Assembly (NCBI GenBank): GCA_026260175.1
Contig: JAKCWW010000215.1
Coordinates: 47,411-111,410 of the forward strand
Direction: 5' to 3'
DNA: 64,000 nucleotides
Origin: Reticulitermes lucifugus
Lineage: Eukaryota; Arthropoda; Insecta; Blattodea; Rhinotermitidae
A program made the position numbers and the translations under genes. Positions within the stretch are counted from its first letter, which is position 1. Every line of letters begins with the position of its first letter. Below, piece by piece: positions 49,176-59,138 of the stretch. Below the pieces are notes generated by a model that was given only the letters and a program-made list of their open reading frames with translations, had not been told where the DNA came from and did not search any database.

Positions 49176-49854
49176 CATAATTTTACATTTCACTGCTGTG
49201 AGAACCTTGGATCTCGCAGTGTGAGCACAGTTGTTTGCTGGGGCTAAGCAAAATCTCAAGTGTGTTTGCATCACATGTCTTGTAGCACACCTGTATGATA
49301 CTGTTCATGATGTAGAGAACACGTGTACAAAATGACTGCTGAAGGATTATCATCATTCTTGACAGGATGAGTTGCAGAGACATTGAGTAATTTCTTTTAT
49401 GATATTTTAATTATGAGATGCTGACGCTGTGTCTGCATAGAGACTGTGCTTTGTCTTGACCTCAAGAATGAAATGTAATTTGACTTGTGTTAAACCTGGA
49501 CTATTGTTACAGATTGATATTAGTTAATGGAATCCTTTTTATTTTTTACAAAAATGTTCATGTGCTTACTGTAAAATAGTTCAGGTGACTTGATGTTTGT
49601 AGCAGAAGGTTGTAATAATAACATTAAAAAATACAGTTGCTGCAATAATGCAACTCCCTCTGACATGAGGTGTGTAAGTTAATTTTCAGTGTTTATTTCA
49701 TATCATGTGATATGGTGACACTACTGTAAAGTTAAAAACACCTCGTATAATATAGGTACCCAAACTTGATTCCTTCATCGATATTTCAACATACATGCGC
49801 AAAATGTTCTATATTCAGTGCTGTATTTTATTAACCCTTTCACGAGCAACCCCA

Positions 49855-50010
49855 AACATGTGAGATTTGAAGTTCTCACAGTAATGAGTATTAGGATTAT
49901 GGATTTACGGGATGTTGGACTACTCTGAAGATGGAGGCAGCAGGGTCCTCCAAAATGTTGGTACCTGTGAACCAAACTATGTACATTACATCCCAGACCA
50001 TTATTCCAAT
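49855..50010 (-). repeat. Dispersed family R repeat, well preserved
   Basis: GAGATTTGAAGTTCTCACAG, ACGGGATGTTGGACTAC, TCTGAAGATGGAGGCAGCAG and GGTCCTCCAAAATGTTGG, then CCAAACTATGTACATTAC and ATCCCAGACC. It shows the full module order, with a GGAGG...CCTCC stem. Confidence 0.6.
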
Positions 50011-50426
50011 ATTCACTGTTACCATAACCTGTTTTTTTAGTTGGTCCTAAAAGGGTTAATAAAATATAGTTCATGGGACCTGAAGATGGAGGTAGCAGGT
50101 TCCTCTGTAGTGTGCATTTGTTCATTCTTCTTCTAATCCCTTGTTGCCCTTTCAGGCATCGAGTAGCATCAGCCAGGTCGGGAACGCTTAATGTTGGTTC
50201 ATATCTGTCTAGCATGTCTGCCAGGCAAATCTCAGATCTGCTATATTAATTTTTTTTTTTCACAAACACCGAATACACTTTGAAGATTTGAATTTCTACT
50301 CCTGTTCAAAGAATGTAAGTTGAGGAGGTAGTGAACTTCTTTTTTCAGGCAGCAAGAGAATAACAAAGAAATAGTGAATACTGAAAAATTGATTTCAGTA
50401 TTTAAAAAAGAATGGTGTGGAGAGTA

Positions 50427-50792
50427 CAGTAAAGTTGCAATATCCAGTACCTCCTGAGCCAAAAGGTTGTGGATATTGTACATTTCCGAATATTATTAGA
50501 ATATTATACTTGATGTATTTCATAGTGAATGTAGCAACAAGGACCGGCCTAACCATTTAATTTGTCGCTTCATATCCTGTGCTGTTCTTCCTGCCACCCT
50601 TTTCTTTGCTACTTGTGTAGCTTGGTGTATGACATAATCTAAAAAGAACCAACAACACACCAGTAATTAATGTTGAAGCTCCTGGAATCAGTAATGAGTG
50701 ATGGAATATTGAAATGTAATGTGCCTCTTCACTAATTTCCAGTTACCACAGCTTTCCCGATTATCCAGTGCTGGATGTCACAGCTTTTACTG
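50427..50792. mobile_element. Tigger-like MITE, copy 2
   Basis: The left end is CAGTAAAGTTGCAATATCC. The right end, reverse complemented, is CAGTAAAAGCTGTGACATCC. TA flanks both ends (50425-50426 and 50793-50794). 366 bp, no coding capacity. The same family as 36041-36420 in gus intron 4. Confidence 0.85.
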
Positions 50793-52245
50793 TACTTGAT
50801 GTTAGTGCTTGAAGACTGTACAGGTAAAAGGACCACACTGGGCATAAACTAGTGACCCCACTAGGTGAACTGTGATAGCTTGTGATCAAAAGAATGCTAG
50901 TCACCATCAATCAACCTGAGAAATTGTTCATTTATAAATTAAACATTTCCAAGTCAGAGTAATTAATTATTTGTGTAAGCAGCAGAATTGGTAGTAGTTA
51001 TGTACAGGACAATATGATGTTGGTAAAACCTTGCTACTCTGTTGTTTGTGTGTGTGTATGTACATATGTATGTAAGGAGTTGGTAGCAGAAGAAGACAGA
51101 TTTGGTAGTAACAAATAAGAACAGACGATGACAGCTATAAGAAGGTATGCTTTTGTTTTGAGTTATGCTCAACAATTTCCAGGTTAAATTTCAGTCAGCT
51201 TCATATCAGTTTATTGTAACTCTGTAAACTTCAGCTAAATGCCAGAATAGTATAATGACCTGAGCTTATCAATTATTATAACTAGACACTTAACACAGAA
51301 CCAGCCTGCTGGTAGTAAAATTGGACAGCACAGTACCACAAATACGACAACATAACTTCACCTTCACCTATTACAGCACACATTCCACTAACCTAACTGC
51401 ATTAGATGACCTGTACCACTATATAATAAGCTGACATACTGTTCCAACATTGTGGTATCTTCAACCATCTTTGTAAATACTTCATGAAAATGCTGTCATG
51501 CCATAGCTCAGAAAGGTGTATAAGCCTTATGGTCTAAGGATGGATGACCACTTCATTCCCCACACTGGTATGTTGGAAAGTTTCTGCATTCCCATCATAT
51601 TGTAACAACACTTTTTAGGGGCAGGGTGGCTATACAACTAAGACATTATACCATCATCCATTTAGGATGAATTATTGTGCAGCAGCCTTCTATTTGACGC
51701 CAATGCAACACCTTGCACATCCACACCACTGCAGCCTTGATTTGTACTCCTGCTACCTTCAGATTTGGTCAGTTCTGTCTGAATCCCAATTTGTCCATTC
51801 CTTGAGAAGCTAACAGCCACTCAGCTAGTCAACTGTTTGCCTTTAATGGAACCCACAAGTTTTTATTGTCACAACTCGCATCTGGGCCATCTCCTCACCC
51901 ACAGGTAAAGAGAAGTCCATACTCTTACACCCTATTTCTGACTGAATTTCTCTTATCCTCCAAAATTATTAACTGTTGTTTTCTTTCTGCCTTTCCATGT
52001 CTAACACAATTTTTATTTTCCTTGATCTACCCCTCTTAGCTGATAAAAGTTCTGTACCGCGACTCCCAAGTGGTCTCTTGCATTTAGGTTTTTGGGCCAA
52101 ACAATTGTGTACACATTTGTCATCTCCACATGGTCAAAAAGTGGTAAATAACTTACACAAATCTTATTCCACGCAACTTATAAGCTTAAATGACAAAGAC
52201 ACATACATCAATAAGCATGATACTAAGTAGTGCCATAATACATTT
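50793..52245. other. Intergenic DNA downstream of GSKIP, nothing recognised
   Basis: No gene or element recognised apart from a possible minus-strand polyadenylation signal at 52012-52017. Confidence 0.4.
52012..52017 (-). terminator. GSKIP: Candidate polyadenylation signal for GSKIP
   Basis: AATAAA on the minus strand, about 230 bases after the GSKIP stop. Confidence 0.35.
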
Positions 52246-52248
52246 AAA

Positions 52249-52626
52249 TTATACAGAAGGATCACTATCATCATCTTGTGTCTGCATGTGTTCCAGTTTT
52301 TTTAATAACAAATTACCAAATGAAACACTGTATGAAGGACTAATATGATTCAGTAAGGCATAAGGGGTTTCAAAGTGTCTATTAGAAAGTTCTGCTATAC
52401 TGTCATAGGCATTTCCAACAATCCTAAAACCACTGGCACTCAGTTCTACACAACACTGACTTCCCTCCACAGTTGTTACATTCAGATAAATGCACTGGTT
52501 GGTGCTTCGTATTTTCTCTGATATGCATATGTTCTGCACGTGTTCCTGAATGTCTTGTATCACTCCTGCTGCTTCTGTTTTCCATGCATCTTCATGTAAT
52601 AACACTTCTTCTTGGTTCTCTAACAT
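52249..52626 (-). CDS. GSKIP: GSK3-interacting protein (GSKIP domain, DUF727)
   Basis: A 125-residue open frame, close to the 139 residues of human GSKIP. Aligned from memory, EAAGVIQDIQEHVQNICIS matches the N-terminal helix, IYLNVTTVEGSQCCVELSAS matches the (V/I)(N/A)YLN(V/I)ET.E...YC(V/L)ELTE strand region, and GFRIVGNAYD, then SPSYSVSFGNLLLKKLE, match the C-terminal SPAYREAFGNALLQRLE. The two leucines corresponding to human L126 and L130, which contact GSK3, are kept. GSKIP is a cytosolic scaffold that binds and restrains GSK3 kinase; in vertebrates it also anchors PKA through its N-terminal helix, and whether the insect protein does so cannot be seen. I chose the ATG at 52626; the frame is open upstream to 52806, but that part runs through a foldback repeat, and a possible splice acceptor (CTGTCACAG ending at 52633) lies just before the chosen start. 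The gene is convergent with gus. Upstream exons and a promoter were not found. Confidence 0.9.
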   Translation of the reverse strand: MLENQEEVLLHEDAWKTEAAGVIQDIQEHVQNICISEKIRSTNQCIYLNVTTVEGSQCCVELSASGFRIVGNAYDSIAELSNRHFETPYALLNHISPSYSVSFGNLLLKKLEHMQTQDDDSDPSV

Positions 52627-52687
52627 TGGGCCCTGTGACAGAATGTACATGTATTGAAATATCATCATAGCTAAGACCATGTCTTCT

Positions 52688-52804
52688 GGAATGTGATGCT
52701 GTATGGTATGGTATGGAGCAACCTGCTGCTTCAATCCTAAGGCAGAACTTAGGAAGCAGCAGGTTCCTTCAAAACACAGGTATACACATACCATACAACA
52801 TTCC
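52688..52804. repeat. Foldback element just upstream of GSKIP
   Basis: GGAATGTGATGCTGTATGG and AACCTGCTGCTTC (left, 52688-52740) pair with GAAGCAGCAGGTTCC and CCATACAACATTCC (right, 52747-52804). It carries the same CCTGCTGC/TTCAAAACA-type module as the other foldbacks. It artificially lengthens the minus-strand open frame. Confidence 0.75.
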
Positions 52805-52809
52805 ACAAT

Positions 52810-55455
52810 ACTGTAGCCTTAATATACACTGCTCTGACAGCCTCTGGTCTCATCATCATAGCTTGTGTAATTGTAATATATACAATATATTCTTAACAGG
52901 GGATGAGAAATGACACAGAAAAGAGTTCCTTCAATTCTACGTGAAATTGCCCTTGCAGGCTTAATGTCTTGTAACCACCCATAATGTATGAGTTTTACAA
53001 TTTTACTGAGTGCAAGTAAAAGGCTGTCCATGTATGAAAAATACAATACTGTGAAGCACGAATGAAAAAATTAGTCACTTGGTCACTGCTATGGCTGGAA
53101 ACTAATTTACCAGTAAGTGTCCAGGAACTGGCTTTTGGAAATCTGGTACAGAAAAAATGGGAAAAGTGCATCCAAAGATATGAGAACAACACTACTGGTG
53201 AGTCACAACAAGTAATCTGTCCTCTAAATTTGATTCCTTTGTCATCTTATGCCTGGCCTGTGGATGCTTAGGACAAATAGTAGGAGATGAGGAAGTGAAT
53301 CTTGTATGTTGAGCAGAAGAAAGCCCAAAATATTTGTCCGGATATGTGGTTTTCAAAAATGTGTCAACATGCTCTAAAAGCCATACAGAGGAGTAAGGAG
53401 AAAAGCTCCATGCATTAACCTTTATCCCACTGGGGTAGGTATTTAAATTTTAGTGCATGGTTTATGAAAAATGTATTTGAACAGAAATAAATAAATTATG
53501 AAGTAAACTGCATTTTGTAGAAAATAAAACATTATGCAGTACATCTTAAAAATGCAGTAACTTTCCTTGTTGCCTAAATAAACAAAATGACTTTGTAGGT
53601 GCATTTTTTTACATTTGTTGGCACATGTGAATGCAGAGGTTAATGTTGGCATCAGATATAGGTGAGTGGTCATCTTCATACTCCAGTCAATCACTAGGGA
53701 ACAAGCTCCCAATGCACAATGGATAGGAAGTATGTGATCCACAGGGCAGGTTGCGATGTCGGTGCAGGTAGATCATTGGTTAAATTTGCAGATAAGAAAT
53801 TTGTTGTGGTGTAGAAAGAATGGAAACTTTTGGTCAGAATGTTACCACCTCATAAAAAAACAACTGCTGCTGTTTCATAATACAAATGGGTCCTGACCTC
53901 ACAGTCAGGCCTACATCTGTGTCATATGGGGCCTGCAGCAGTTCTGGAAAGGATCGATTATTTTTGAAGATTGGGAAGTTCTGTTGGTAGAAGCAGAAAA
54001 GGGTTGAGAAATGCTTTGCATATTTACATAAGGCCATAAATGAACAGAGGAATGGTGGTAATAATTTGTCAAGGCTAATTATTATTATTATTATTATGGG
54101 CCATGGTTACCTCCAGTGCACCATGTAAGGCACCAACCACAGTATTTGCTAATTTTTCCCTCTGTATCTTCCAGCTGGCTGAACTTGTGGTGTTTCGGGT
54201 ACCAAAACACACTGTCACTCCAGCTTCTGTAGTCATACCGATAGTAAGGGGCTTCAAGACTGGTTCTCTGCAGTGAACGAAGGTGGTGACAAGGTAGTAT
54301 CATAGTTTGGTCACACATTTTATATTATAATTCTTCCCAACTGTCACCCACCTTTCACAGTCTTATGACGTTTGGTTCTCCCTGCCATTTATCATTATTA
54401 TATTTTATTATATTCAATTTAATAACCTGTTACCTCCTATAATATAATATTGACTTGCACAGACTACTTCAAGTTACAGACATAATTCAAGTATTATACT
54501 GTGTAGCATGAAAGACAGTCTACTTCACTATAGTCTGCTTCGTTAATACACACACATAGCATCTTGTTACATGTGTATTATAATTATTACCTGTCATGGG
54601 GGAAGAGAAACATAACAGTTGTGAGGGGCAGCATCCACAATTAACATGTGGCATGTTTGCCTGTTGTGTTGATTATTTACATAAATTCCTGAGATTATGT
54701 AGTGTCACATGAGATTTGAGGATAGGATGATTGTAATTATGGAATTAAAAGATTGTAGGAGAAAATGATTTTATGGTACTAATCAGGCATTTCTAACAGA
54801 AACTGGGAAAAATGATGGAAAACATCTTGCTAATTCCGAAGATGAATTTAAGGAGAAAAAGTATCTCCTGAGCCACAGTCTGTGTTACCACTATACCAGC
54901 CTGCTTGGTTATTAGTACAGTTACAGCTACTGGCACAACAGTTTCAACAGCAAGGCATAGGCTAACTTCATATAATTATGGAAAATGTTCTTTAAAGGAA
55001 GAACAGCATGCCCGAAGTTTGATATTTTGAAATTTCCTAGTGCAGTTGACAGAATGTACTGTTGGAAACCTTGAACAAACCTGAAACAAGTAAAGGACAG
55101 TTCAGACAAACCCAATTCAGATAGCTGATATCAGGTAAGTTGAAATTGTTTATATTAGGCCTAGTAAAGGTGATTAAAACATTTAATTCACTGACAAGGA
55201 AAAACATACAGTAATGAACTGCAGGAACTAGAACTAAGTAACGCTCTACCTCCCTTACACTTCTATTTTTAAAACTGGTAATTGTGAACTTTTGGCTCTT
55301 CCTTTTGCACCAAGAATGACAACTTGCAAAACAAAGCATTAATAAAGTGCCAACACAACCACAAGTTTCTTTCCATATCAATTTCCTGCAGTGCCTACAT
55401 TGGTTATACAAAGATTCATAACAAAAAACAATTATTTTTCAGGACGATATATGTG
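52810..55455. other. Upstream of GSKIP, no gene recognised
   Basis: CpG-poor. An (ATT)n microsatellite lies at about 54076-54097. Open frames at 53062-53271 (plus) and 55037-55411 (minus) have no recognised similarity. A GSKIP 5' exon could lie here but cannot be identified. Confidence 0.35.
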
Positions 55456-55459
55456 TTAG

Positions 55460-56640
55460 CACAGTGCTTTTCAAACTTTTTTGTATGTGGAACCCTTTTC
55501 CAGACAAATATTTCACACAACTCTATCCCTGTATTTGAGTTGGCAATACAGGTAAAGTTATTGAAAATTTTTTTTTGCTTGTAGGTAAATAAAATAACAT
55601 TAAAACTTTCAGTGTAAGTTTAATCAATCAACATAACAGTACAAATTATTGTATGTTAATTTCTCAGAGTGACGAATGAGGCTGTTGTGATGGACACGAA
55701 TTTCAATTGTGGTATAATGGGTGACAGAATCTGAGATATGCCTCAGCATCCAGCTTATTTCTGTATTTAGTTTTTATCACAATTTGTTGTGCAAATACAC
55801 ATTTCCAAAGATAGGTGGTTGGAAATGGCAGTTTTCTAGCAGCACACTTTAAGATCTCAGGATACTCTTCAGTTAAGCTTGCCCAGAAACTTGACAGAGA
55901 AATAGTGGGAAACTTTTGCTTTAATACTGAATCACTCACAGTATTTATCAACTGTTCCTATTCATTGGTTGAGAAGTCTTACATCTGAAATGAGCCAATG
56001 AAAGGATTTCTCAGCAATTACTGTCATTATTGTTAGGTGGAAAATATTCTTCAAACACATTTTGTAAGTGTCTCAGATGCTCAGTTATATCACGTTTTAC
56101 ACCTTGAAACAACTTTACCCTATTGTTCAAGATATTCATTCATCATATCAAAACAATCAAATTTGTTTTGTTGTACACATTGGTACCAAGTTGCAAGTTT
56201 TAATCTTACAGCAGCTACTTTGTCCTCAGCTGCAAGCACGGTTATGCTGCGACCCTGCACTGGCAGAATGAATTCGTTTAACTTACTGAAAATATCAGTG
56301 AGGTAAGCCAGCTGCTGCCACCAAGGAAGATCTTAGAAATTGTTGGCTAATGGTGTTTCTGTTTCAAATTGCAATTTCATCCTCAGTAGAAACACTGTAA
56401 TCAGAACCTTACCACAAGACAGCAAACAAACTTCAGTATAAAAAATCAAAGTTTCATACACTCACTCCCCCTGTCATTGCAGAGCAGTTTAAACAGTCTG
56501 GAATTTAAAGGTCGTTCATTAATAAAGTTGACAATTTGTACTGCATTGTCTAATGCAGATATCAGTGAGTTTAGTATCATCTTAACTACCAAGGCATATT
56601 TGTGCAAACCGCAGTGGCTACTTGTATACATTATGGATAC
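55460..56640 (-). mobile_element. hAT transposase remnant (ZBED5-like)
   Basis: Minus-strand segments read, in order, DNAVQIVNFINERPLNSRLF with KLLCNDRGSE (56460-56560), KLNEFILPVQGR with KLATWYQCVQQNKFDCF (56160-56290), and SLSSFWASLTEEYPEI with FPTTYLWKCVF and KTKYRNKLDAEAYLR (55740-55910). The last is the hAT C-terminal dimerisation region. This is the domain order of ZBED5-like hAT transposases. Several frame changes and stops separate the segments, and the N-terminal BED finger and first catalytic Asp region were not seen. CAGTGCTTTTCAAACTTTTT at 55460-55479 looks like the 3' terminal repeat. The opposite terminus was not found, so it is truncated or decayed. Confidence 0.8.
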
Positions 56641-57268
56641 AGTCCTTATGTTGTACTGTGGGCTTCACTACTACAGGACACATATAATGGTGAAGAGCTG
56701 CTTCCTCTGGTGAGTATTGGAGTTTCTTTTCATTTCATTTTCATTATTTGGTTTTGTTTTAAATGTTTCTGTTTTTAGCCATTGATCCATTAGTACTACA
56801 TTTAAAAAGACAGTATATGTCACTGTCTGACACTGACACAACATGTATATTAGACTAACTCTTTACCACTAGCTGATGAAAACCTGGAGACTGTACTATC
56901 TGTCCCATTTTTCTGCTAATGTTACGGTTTTCTACCTACACTCTCGCTAACCTGGACTGGTTAAATGAAGGATCAGGCAGTGTTTACAGTGACCCTTCTT
57001 AGATTATTCTCCTTGGGGCACCATCTCTCAGAAAGAGTCAAATGTTCTAAAGTTATGCACCTGTTTGTTTCCAAATTGTTCCATTTAAAAATGTAATACA
57101 CTTGTTTAATATTACCTACTATTCATTGTTTCGCACTAATGCACTTTAGGTCGACCACTGTGTATCCAGTGTGCAGTGACGATGTTCCTGTACGCTGAGG
57201 GGCGTGGCGCGTTGTGGTTTTCCCCCCTTTCGCTACTTCAACTTGTAGCGCTCATTTAAATCTTGCCA
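56641..57268. other. Transition from CpG-poor to CpG-rich DNA
   Basis: No gene recognised. From about 57120 CpG becomes frequent (GAGGGGCGTGGCGCGTTG at about 57198-57215), marking entry into the rDNA-like block. Confidence 0.5.
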
Positions 57269-57269
57269 C

Positions 57270-57582
57270 ATGACACAAACTTACGTTCGGGTGCAGGCTA
57301 TGCCTCTGTTCTGTATATAAAGTACATGGCTACCGGACACAAAGTTACGTTACGGTGTAGGCTATGTCTCTGTTCTGTATATTAAGGGAATGGCCACTGG
57401 ACACAAACTTAGGTTATCGTGTAGGCTATGTCTCTGTTTTGTATATTAAGTGAATCGCCACTAGACACAAACCTAGGTTAGCGTGTAGGCTATGTCTCTG
57501 TTCTGTATATTAAGTGAATGGCCACTGGACACAAACTTAGGTTACGGTGTAGGCTACGTCTCTGTTCTGTATATTAAAAGAA
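57270..57582 (+). repeat. 64-bp tandem repeat, about five units
   Basis: GGCTATG/GGCTACG starts lie at 57296, 57360, 57424, 57488 and 57552, exactly 64 bases apart. The unit contains GTCTCTGTTCTGTATATTAA and GGACACAAACTTAGGTTACG. The first unit has TATATAAAG at the place where later units have TATATTAAG. Position beside rDNA-like sequence and the strict period suggest intergenic-spacer subrepeats; promoter function is speculation. Confidence 0.95.
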
Positions 57583-57955
57583 AGATAATTAAAGTTTGCC
57601 CGTAATTTCATCGAATAACACGTCATATTGGACGAACAGAGAGGCGGTCTCATTGGGCGCCACGAAAGAAGATGAAGCGGTGGAGCTATATACATATTCA
57701 CTAACGTCTTTTTCGGCCATCGTATATAGCGCAACCTGGCGGAACAAAGTCGACATGTTCAACAGCAGGCACGTCAGTTCCCCGACATTGAGAGTTATGG
57801 ACCTGCGGTCCATGGTCAACTTCGCCGCCGGTTCGACTCCTCCTGTTACGGTCTGCAGACGGAAAGACAATTCGTTGCACCTGTAGGGTTCCTGCTTGCA
57901 GAGATGCTCGCAGAGTGTAGGCAAATGGACCGACAGGGTGTGCAGAAAAGACGGA
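57583..57955. other. GC-rich spacer, unique
   Basis: Lies between the 64-bp repeats and inverted 76-bp units. No gene recognised; the open frames (57589-57924 minus, 57596-57886 plus) have no known similarity. Confidence 0.4.
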
Positions 57956-57956
57956 G

Positions 57957-58066
57957 TGTGAAGGTGCTGCTCTGGCCTCTGTTCTCTCGGTCGGCGTGGG
58001 CTAAACCAGCCACTGTGGTGACGGGCACGACAGGTGAGGGCGCTGCTCTGGCCTCTGTTCGCCGGC
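57957..58066 (-). repeat. Inverted copy of the 76-bp satellite (about 1.4 units)
   Basis: GGTCGGCGTGGGCTAAACC, then CAGCCACTGTGGTGACGGGC and AGGTGAGGGCGCTGCTCTGG are the reverse complement of the unit making up 59570-64000. Its orientation is opposite to the main array. Confidence 0.85.
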
Positions 58067-58089
58067 TCGTGATAGGAGGACTTACCCGC

Positions 58090-58190
58090 CTCGGTATATT
58101 TTCAAAGACATGCAGGCTCGTGGTAGGAGGACATACATGCATCGGAATATTTTCGAAGTCTTGCAGGTTTGTGGTAGGAGGACATACCGT
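58090..58190 (+). repeat. Two copies of a ~50-bp mini-repeat
   Basis: TATTTTCAAAGACATGCAGG with CTCGTGGTAGGAGGACATAC, repeated about 51 bases later with substitutions. The same sequence occurs directly after both 18S fragments (58921-58961 and 59532-59570). Confidence 0.85.
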
Positions 58191-58305
58191 TGGTACGGGC
58201 GCGGCATTGAGGGTTGTATTCACTGCTGCTCTAACCGAGATGATTTCGGCCTTCCCTGAAACATGAATAAACCCCTATTGCCTGGTGATGGTCTATTGCT
58301 GAGAC

Positions 58306-58754
58306 TCGCCTCCGCTCAGCGCTCCATCGTCTGGTGCCAGATCGGCCTCTGCTCGCTGCCCGCTCCCGCCTCGGTTCACGACGCTTCATCTGGTACTTGT
58401 GGAGGTCGAGAGAAAGTGGAGAAGACCGGGCAGTCCTCCGTCCGGCAAAGTGGTTCACACTTATAGCAACGTCGCGGCCATCTGCCTTTTGGCGGGGTCC
58501 TATGCGGCACCTAGCACGTCTTACTTGACGCATGCAGTCGGCTCTCCACGAGCCCGGGCGCGAGCCAGACACCCACACGATTTCCGACTGTAGGCGCGTC
58601 CCCGCGTCGCCAAGCACCTGTGGTGCCGGTCGAGTGTGGGCCGGCCGACACGTCCGTGAATGTGCAGAGAGGAGGAGGAGGAGAAGATACGAACTGGTGC
58701 CCCGGTGCCTTTGCGGCCCCCGGGGGGGGGGGAACTCGCACAGAAGTGACCGTT
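58306..58754 (+). other. rDNA 5' external transcribed spacer-like segment, copy 1
   Basis: GC-rich DNA directly upstream of the 18S start, ending GAAGTGACCGTT. The part 58306-58510 (AGCGCTCCATCG, GCCAGATCGGCCTCTG, CGGGCAGTCCTCCG, ATAGCAACGTCGCGG) is repeated at 59139-59320. The part 58511-58730 has no counterpart in copy 2. An insect ETS is poorly conserved, so the assignment rests on position before 18S. Confidence 0.65.
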
Positions 58755-58921
58755 CCCTGGTTGATCCTGCCAGTAGTCATATGCTTGTCTCAAAAATTAA
58801 GCCATGCATGTCTCAGTTCAAGGCTAATTAAGGTGAAACCGTGAATGGCACATTAAATCAGTTATGGTTCCTTAGATGTTACTTGGATAACTGTGGTAAT
58901 TCTAGAGCTAATACATGCAAA
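58755..58921 (+). pseudogene. 18S rRNA 5' fragment, copy 1
   Basis: CCTGGTTGATCCTGCCAGTA marks the universal 18S 5' end. Homology continues through GCCATGCATGTCTCAG, AATTAAGGTGAAACCG, TCAGTTATGGTTCCTTAG and GTGGTAATTCTAGAGC to AATACATGCAAA, then stops abruptly. About 167 bases of a ~1.8-kb gene are present. It departs from the conserved sequence at several positions and lacks about ten bases after CCTTAGAT. It cannot yield functional 18S rRNA. Confidence 0.93.
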
Positions 58922-58961
58922 TATTTTCAAAGAGATGCAGGCTCGTGGTAGGAGGACATAC
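58921..58961 (+). repeat. Mini-repeat after 18S fragment 1
   Basis: ATATTTTCAAAGAGATGCAGG with CTCGTGGTAGGAGGACATAC follows the 18S break point directly. Confidence 0.85.
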
Positions 58962-59138
58962 GACAGTGATTGAGCCCACGCCGACCTAAGGAACAGGGGT
59001 GAGGCCAGACCAACGCCCTTGCATATCGGCCCGCAACCACAGTAACTGAGCCAACGCCGACCAAAGGAACAGAGGATAGAACAGAAAATCGCCCTTGCCT
59101 ATCGGCCCGCCACCACAGTGACTGAGCCCACGCTCTCG
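58962..59138 (+). repeat. Two units of the 76-bp satellite
   Basis: TGAGCCCACGCCGACC, AAGGAACAG and CGGCCCGCAACCACAG recur at the satellite spacing, between the first 18S fragment and the second ETS segment. Confidence 0.8.

Larger units (their letters stand above)
47791..50420. other. Intergenic DNA with dispersed repeats, no gene recognised
   Basis: Contains family R copies (48560-48680, 49075-49175, 49855-50010) and a further module copy at 50080-50115. An N lies at 48099 in a C-run. No exon recognised. Confidence 0.4.

Noticed and set aside
52627-52806. N-terminal 60 residues of a longer GSKIP frame
   Set aside because: They are translated from an inverted-repeat element and have no counterpart in the GSKIP family.
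53062-53271. 69-residue plus-strand frame as a gene
   Set aside because: No known similarity, and flanked by unrelated repeats; insufficient support.
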